NCBI GenBank assembly: GCA_964585305.1
Contig: CAZPDM010000005.1
Location: 20,582-84,581, forward strand
DNA length: 64,000 bases
Direction: 5' to 3'
Origin: CAZPDM01 sp964585305
GTDB taxonomy: Bacteria > Planctomycetota > Uabimicrobiia > Uabimicrobiales > JABWCH01
Below the pieces are notes generated by a model that was not told the origin of the DNA, did not search any database, and saw nothing but the letters and a program-made list of their open reading frames with translations. The position numbers and the translations under genes are program-made. Positions 59,285 to 64,000 of the stretch are shown here, one piece after another; position 1 is the stretch's first letter, and every line of letters starts with the position of its first letter.

Positions 59285-60175
59285 TTAACAATAATATACT
59301 TTATTACGCAATGAACCTTGTAACATCCCAATTTTATAACCTAGAAAGGAAACTAAATCGTATTGTTTTTCTATATTAGATTTGTATATATATGAAGCTA
59401 GAGCATGAGGAATCAAATATTTGCACAAATACCAAATATCTTTTATGGTTTGATTTAGTTGTCGTTTAGGAAGATGTTGAGAATATTTTTGAAAAATATA
59501 AGTAGCTCCCAAACCTCTTTTCAAAAAAAGATGAAATAATTCTAATTTAGTAATATACTGATAACGTTCTACAATTGCTTCATGCTTAAATAAAATCTTA
59601 TAATTGCTTTTTAATTGCATCCGCCAAGAAAAATCAATATCACTTGCTGCAGGCCAATCTTCAAAATATCCTATGGTTTCGAATACATCCTTACGATAGA
59701 AAACATTTGCTGTCTGAGCATACGGCAAAAAAGGATGACTCATAGAAGTATCTTGGGATAACATATTACGAAGAGTTAAATATTGGGATAGTAAATGAGT
59801 AGAGGTAAAAGGAGAAATTTCTCCTGCAACTGCTCCTACTTGCTCATTTTCAAATCCAAGAACACCTTGTAAAAGCCACTGAGGATGGGGAAAACAATCC
59901 GCATCTGTAAAGGCAAGTATATCTCCCTCGGAATGATGAATACCAATATTTCTCGCGGCATATAAACTTTGAATATCATCTTCTTCAAGAATTTTTATTG
60001 AATATCTTTTTAAAATTTGGCTACTTTTATCTGTAGATTTATTATTTATGACAATAATCTCATAGTATTCTGATGGATAATCTTGAACAAGTAAAGAATT
60101 TAAACATCGATCTAATGTTTTTTCTGCATTATAAACTGGTAAAATAATAGAAATATATGGAATCTGTTCTAGCAT
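59285..60175 (-). CDS. Glycosyltransferase family 2
   Basis: A 296-residue cytoplasmic or membrane-associated transferase. ISIILPVYNAEKTLDRCLNS begins the GT-A fold; YEIIVINNKSTDKSSQIL and ILAFTDADCFPHPQWLL give the nucleotide-binding Asp and the DAD metal motif. AASDIDFSWRMQLK is the usual acceptor-site segment with the catalytic Asp (SDIDF). No membrane segment is obvious. It likely adds a sugar to a surface glycan or lipid-linked sugar. AAAGGAAA is upstream and its promoter has a perfect TATAAT. The gene lies 136 bases from prsW with a promoter in between, so it is a separate unit. Confidence 0.92.
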   Translation of the reverse strand: MLEQIPYISIILPVYNAEKTLDRCLNSLLVQDYPSEYYEIIVINNKSTDKSSQILKRYSIKILEEDDIQSLYAARNIGIHHSEGDILAFTDADCFPHPQWLLQGVLGFENEQVGAVAGEISPFTSTHLLSQYLTLRNMLSQDTSMSHPFLPYAQTANVFYRKDVFETIGYFEDWPAASDIDFSWRMQLKSNYKILFKHEAIVERYQYITKLELFHLFLKRGLGATYIFQKYSQHLPKRQLNQTIKDIWYLCKYLIPHALASYIYKSNIEKQYDLVSFLGYKIGMLQGSLRNKVYYC

Positions 60176-60204
60176 AAAAGGATTTCCTTTACTAAATTAT
60201 TTCT

Positions 60205-60232
60205 ATTATAGCTAGAATTTATTTACAATCAA
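60205..60232 (-). promoter_or_regulatory. Promoter of the glycosyltransferase gene
   Basis: On the minus strand TTGATT and TATAAT are 16 bases apart, about 30 bases before the ATG at 60175. Confidence 0.65.
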
Positions 60233-60285
60233 ATATTTTGATAGAAAAAGATTCTTTTTATAAAATTTCTAAAAGAATTCTTTTA

Positions 60286-60314
60286 TTGACTAACTAAAAG
60301 TTTTTAAGTAAAAT
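60286..60314 (+). promoter_or_regulatory. Promoter of the large TPR protein gene
   Basis: TTGACT and TAAAAT are separated by 17 bases, about 70 bases before the ATG at 60387. It is divergent from the glycosyltransferase promoter. Confidence 0.7.
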
Positions 60315-60386
60315 AAAAAAATACGACTGAACATACTTTTTTAAACTAAACTATAATTAGAGTAAAGATAGGATAGGAAATAATTC

Positions 60387-63300
60387 ATGCAAAGGATATT
60401 TTTTTTTGCACTTTTATTAACATTAGTGCTAGGGATATTTGCCCAAGATGGCATACTTAATGGAAAAGACGATAGTGATTATGCTCAGGAATTGGCCCGC
60501 TGGGGTTATTATGATTTAGCAGAAAATATAGCAAATCGTCTAGCTATGGCAACATGGCTTCCAGAAGAAAATCGACAATCTGGGAGATTATTACGATGCT
60601 CACTTTTGCAAATTCGTGGAGAAAAGGCACTCACAACAGAAGAACAAAATAAATGGTATCAAGAAGCAGTTGCTGGATATAAATCTCTTATTCCAACAAG
60701 TAAAGGCAATACTAAATTTATGGTACAGTTGGAACTTGGGGAAGCATTGCTTAAACAAGCTCGATTGACTATTGATCAAGCTGAAGAATCTGGAAAAGTT
60801 GGTTTGCCAGATTCTGTATCTACACAACTGCAAGAAGCGCAAAAACTTTTTTTAGACCTCAAAAATCAAACAGATAAAGCTGGATACGAATTAGAAGCAA
60901 AAGATAACTCAGAAGCAGAAAAACAACGTGTAAATCAAGCGAATATTCGCTATCAAGCATGGTTTGGATACTGCCGTTCTTTGTTTCTTCAATTCAAAAT
61001 TGGCAAAGATACTGGGAAAAAATGCTTACAAGAATTAGAAGGCTATATATGGGATTATGAAGGTAAAATTGCCAGCTATTATGCAATTTTACTACGTGGG
61101 TTAGTATTTCATGAACAAAAAAAATTTATAGATGCAGTAGAATGTTTTGATAGTGTCATTAAAGCACTTGAAGAAAATTATTTATTTAATTTGGAAGATA
61201 GCTATCTAAGATATTTAGATGCTAATACTGTAACTTCAAAGATTCAAGCTATTTTTCAAGAAAAGAAAAAAATAGAGCTAAGCAATCAAGGAACTATCGA
61301 AAGATTAGAAAAAAATAGTATTTGGCTAATCTCAGACAGAAACGATCGTTTTCTTATTAAAAAAAGAGGCGATTCGTTAGACGTTTATTATATTCTCCAA
61401 AGCCCAACTTCAATGAATTTAAGGCTTCAAGCACTTTATTACAAGACAAAAACTCTTGTTGCTGCAGCTCGATATGATCAAGCTATTTCAAATGTTACAG
61501 AGTTTGATAATAAGTTACAACAACTTCACAAAATATCATTAGAAGATCAACTCTTAGGACAAGCAACTTTATTAGAAACAGGGAAAGCTTATATAGAACG
61601 TAGCGAACATAGCAAAGGATTAGAAATTGCTGAAAAAATTGCTGAAAAAGCTACATTTTGGGGCAATACCGCTAAACGTTTATTACGAGAATGGGGACAA
61701 CTTGCTCCTAGTGCTTTACAAACGTCTAAAAACGCATATTTGGTTGCCATGGGATTATGGAATAAAAATCGATATAAAGACGCAGTTCTTAGTTTCCAAA
61801 AAGTTATCCAATATGCTACAACAAAACAAGATATTGAAATGTATGCCATAGATTCCTGGGATAAAATGGGACAATGCTTTTGGATGCTAAAATTATATCG
61901 AGAAGCTGGAATTTGCTACCAAATTTTAGCCCAAGACTATAAACAATATCAAAAAACTGTATCTACCAGCAGTGGTAAAATAGAAAAGATATCTTTAGCA
62001 GATAAAGCAGCTTATTGGGCATATCGTAGTTTTAGCGAAAGTTATAAAATCAGTAATGATTCTGAAGAAGAAAAATTAGCTAAAATAATGCTTGCCTATC
62101 TCACAGATAATTGGCCAGATTCTGGATATTCATTAAATCGGACTTACGATCAAGCGCGTGAAAAAGAAATCGAGGCAGAAAAGACATCTTCTCCTCAAAA
62201 TGCTATCAATAAATTTATCATTGCTGCTCAAGCATATAAAAATGTAAAATCCGGTGCGGATCAATATGAACCATCTTGGGTTTACGCAGGAAAATGTTAT
62301 TACAAAGCTTCCGAATTTCAAACTAAAAGTGAAAAGAACGAAGAAAAAAAATCAACAGAAATTTCTGCAAAAGCACGAGAATATTTAGAGCTTGCTGAAC
62401 AAGAACTATCTTCCTACCAAAAATATGTATCAGACAAACCTTTACCAGAAGCAGATGTTCAACGAATTTCACGAAGAAAAGAAGCAATGGGATTAGCTAC
62501 TTTTTATCTTGGACGAATTGCATTGCTTAAAAATAACACAGAACAAGCAATTCATTTTTTCCAAAAAATTCGTAGCGAATTTAGCGAACAAAGCGATATG
62601 GTTGCTATATCAACATACTTTATTGCCAAGCTAAAAGTAGAAAAAAAATCTTTAGAAGAAGCAGAAAAACTTGCAATAGAATTGGAAAAACGCTATGGAG
62701 ATGAAGATCCCAATAGTAATATTTCTCAATATCAAAGTACATTATATGCTCTTTTAGGCAAAGAATACGATTTAAAAGCCAACGAAATACAAAAAGAAAT
62801 TGATGCTCAGTTAGCAAAAGGTAAAAATGTAGATAAAGAAAAATTATCTGCATTACAAAATCTTTGGCTAGAACAAGGCAGCAAAGCTGGCCAATATTAT
62901 TATCAATGGCTCATTCGCAAAAACACTGCTAATGCAGCTACATTTGAACAAATTGCTAGTTTGCTTGTTAAGATCGCTCAAAAATTTCAAGAAAAAGAAC
63001 AAAATAATGTTGCACTTCAATACTTTCAAAAAGCTATGCCTTTATTTGAAAAAAGCCTTAAATTACAAAAAGACTCTACTAGAACTGAAGCAATACAATT
63101 TAAAATTGCTCAATGTGCAACAATGTCTCAATCATGGGAGCAAGCTTTATATAGCATTTACCCTGTTTATCATAACGATAAAACTAAACGTGAAGTTAAA
63201 CGAAAAGAAGAACGTGGGCCTCGCGGAATTAAAAAACCTACAACTCAAAAAGAAGATCCTCAATACCTTGATATGACTGCTGAAATACTTATGGGTATTG

Positions 63301-63932
63301 GAGAACAAACCAATTTTAAAAATTCCAAAGAGTTGTATAAATTCTTAATACAATATGCTAAACGAGATTTTATAGACGAGCTTAAAGAACTTATAGAATT
63401 TACTCCAAGTGCTCAGGGGGTTTATGAAAAATATCTTGGGTTATATAAAGTTACATCATGGATACGTGGTGAAAAATTAAGCGAAAAAGATTTGCAAACT
63501 ATTACTGAAACCTGGGAAAAAGATAAAGAAAAAAATAAAAGCGTTGGTAATATTCAAGAATTGCTCATCCTTTATGAAAATAAGTACAATGAAATTTTAA
63601 ATAGGGAATTTGATATAAAAGTAGTAGAACAATTGAATGAAGAACAAATTATTAAACGAACTCAAAACTTAGCTATATATATCTCTTACGCTTTTAGCTC
63701 TAGATTAGTAGAAAGTCTTCCGCCATATTTAAATCTCCAATTGAGATTTGGTCCTTATGATAATCCTCAATGGTGGCAAGCTAAATACAGACAGATTTAT
63801 TTAAACTATCTTCAAGAAGAAAAAGACCTTGTTCGTAGTTCTATCGAAATTTTACGTATCCAACAAAAAACTTTAGGCGGACCTAAATTTGCTTCTAAAT
63901 TCAATGAACTATATTCGAAAGTAATAAAATAA
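60387..63932 (+). CDS. Large exported TPR protein
   Basis: A 1181-residue exported protein. The signal peptide is residues 1-19 (FFFALLLTLVLGIFAQ). It is helical throughout, with scattered TPR units: LRGLVFHEQKKFIDAVECFDSVIKAL, NRYKDAVLSFQKVIQYATT, YLGRIALLKNNTEQAIHFFQKI and YDQAISNVTEFDNKL. Arg/Lys-rich low-complexity linkers occur near residue 930-960 (KREVKRKEERGPRG). No catalytic motif is visible. Exported TPR proteins of this size occur in Planctomycetota and Myxococcota and may support envelope assembly, but no specific function can be given. TAGGAAATAATTC precedes the ATG. It ends at a strong terminator. Confidence 0.85.
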   Translation: MQRIFFFALLLTLVLGIFAQDGILNGKDDSDYAQELARWGYYDLAENIANRLAMATWLPEENRQSGRLLRCSLLQIRGEKALTTEEQNKWYQEAVAGYKSLIPTSKGNTKFMVQLELGEALLKQARLTIDQAEESGKVGLPDSVSTQLQEAQKLFLDLKNQTDKAGYELEAKDNSEAEKQRVNQANIRYQAWFGYCRSLFLQFKIGKDTGKKCLQELEGYIWDYEGKIASYYAILLRGLVFHEQKKFIDAVECFDSVIKALEENYLFNLEDSYLRYLDANTVTSKIQAIFQEKKKIELSNQGTIERLEKNSIWLISDRNDRFLIKKRGDSLDVYYILQSPTSMNLRLQALYYKTKTLVAAARYDQAISNVTEFDNKLQQLHKISLEDQLLGQATLLETGKAYIERSEHSKGLEIAEKIAEKATFWGNTAKRLLREWGQLAPSALQTSKNAYLVAMGLWNKNRYKDAVLSFQKVIQYATTKQDIEMYAIDSWDKMGQCFWMLKLYREAGICYQILAQDYKQYQKTVSTSSGKIEKISLADKAAYWAYRSFSESYKISNDSEEEKLAKIMLAYLTDNWPDSGYSLNRTYDQAREKEIEAEKTSSPQNAINKFIIAAQAYKNVKSGADQYEPSWVYAGKCYYKASEFQTKSEKNEEKKSTEISAKAREYLELAEQELSSYQKYVSDKPLPEADVQRISRRKEAMGLATFYLGRIALLKNNTEQAIHFFQKIRSEFSEQSDMVAISTYFIAKLKVEKKSLEEAEKLAIELEKRYGDEDPNSNISQYQSTLYALLGKEYDLKANEIQKEIDAQLAKGKNVDKEKLSALQNLWLEQGSKAGQYYYQWLIRKNTANAATFEQIASLLVKIAQKFQEKEQNNVALQYFQKAMPLFEKSLKLQKDSTRTEAIQFKIAQCATMSQSWEQALYSIYPVYHNDKTKREVKRKEERGPRGIKKPTTQKEDPQYLDMTAEILMGIGEQTNFKNSKELYKFLIQYAKRDFIDELKELIEFTPSAQGVYEKYLGLYKVTSWIRGEKLSEKDLQTITETWEKDKEKNKSVGNIQELLILYENKYNEILNREFDIKVVEQLNEEQIIKRTQNLAIYISYAFSSRLVESLPPYLNLQLRFGPYDNPQWWQAKYRQIYLNYLQEEKDLVRSSIEILRIQQKTLGGPKFASKFNELYSKVIK

Positions 63933-63951
63933 AGCATTAAGACATTTTAAC

Positions 63952-63989
63952 AAAAAAACCCTTGTTGTGGATAAACAAGGGTTTTTTTT
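63952..63989. terminator. Terminator after the large TPR protein gene
   Basis: A 14-bp stem AAAAAAACCCTTGT/ACAAGGGTTTTTTT with a 9-base loop has A- and T-runs, so it may serve both directions. Confidence 0.9.
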
Positions 63990-64000
63990 GTTGTTTAAAA

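Noticed and set aside
1..64000. tRNA, rRNA, CRISPR array, phage or IS transposase genes
   Set aside because: I saw no cloverleaf-like segment with a TTCRA loop, no regularly spaced direct repeats and no transposase or integrase motif. A tRNA or covariance-model scan would settle the RNA part.

Overview
The window is an AT-rich bacterial chromosome segment with about 47 genes, no RNA genes and no phage or IS genes. The cell clearly has an outer membrane: there are a FadL-type porin, an Omp85 protein, a DUF481 barrel, many lipoproteins and lipoprotein signal peptidase. Several features point to Planctomycetota or a deep relative in the PVC group. These are large Ser/Thr kinases fused to FHA, PQQ-propeller or formylglycine-enzyme-like domains, very abundant TPR proteins, a tiny CxC/CxxC zinc-ribbon protein, and a short conserved protein next to rplC. 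This placement is inference from gene content. Promoters look like ordinary sigma-70 sites (TTGaca, 16-17 bases, TAtAAT or TAaAAT).

Layout. 3-3338: a TPR-like protein cut by the left edge. 3392-10669 (minus): an FG-GAP lipoprotein followed by five exported proteins that look like one expanded LPP20/FlgT-N-like family, the largest with an EF-hand. 10897-11460: a membrane protein with HEIGH. 11522-16239 (minus): lspA, a TIM-barrel protein, pseC, pseB and a Nudix-like protein, the last four a probable sugar operon. 16388-19032: a MEMO-family protein, cyclophilin and a PAP2 lipoprotein. 19107-22360 (minus): an exported SAM hydrolase behind a FadL-type porin. 22680-26564: an M49-like peptidase and an Omp85 protein.

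26833-30687 holds a possible signalling locus: a stand-alone MshEN domain protein, a protein fusing two HU/IHF-like domains to a degenerate receiver and an RsbW-like ATPase, a small helical protein, and an exported coiled-coil protein with an acidic tail. A zinc-ribbon gene lies antisense beyond it. rplC (31176-31826) stands alone with its own promoter and terminator. 32289-38234 holds a 1218-residue Hsp70/actin-type ATPase (SrfB-like), then a separately promoted unit of two paralogous lipoproteins and a DUF481 barrel. 38431-43800 holds a degenerate receiver-TPR protein, a Kef-type antiporter, an ADP-ribosylglycohydrolase and a WD40 protein.

43830-43929 is a 100-N assembly gap flanked by an identical 55-base sequence, so it is probably an unmerged contig overlap. 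A broken ATPase/nuclease pseudogene follows. 44804-49668 (minus) is nth behind an FHA-MshEN-kinase-PQQ protein; 49948-51666 is sufS-sufU. 51726-60175 (minus) is a cell-envelope and signalling run: glycosyltransferase, PrsW, O-antigen-ligase-like TPR protein, kinase-FGE fusion, and a protein of six 76-residue repeats. The window ends with a large exported TPR protein.

The best candidates for undescribed biology are the LPP20-like paralogue cluster, the HU-HU-receiver-ATPase fusion with its MshEN neighbour, and the SrfB-like ATPase next to the paired-lipoprotein unit.
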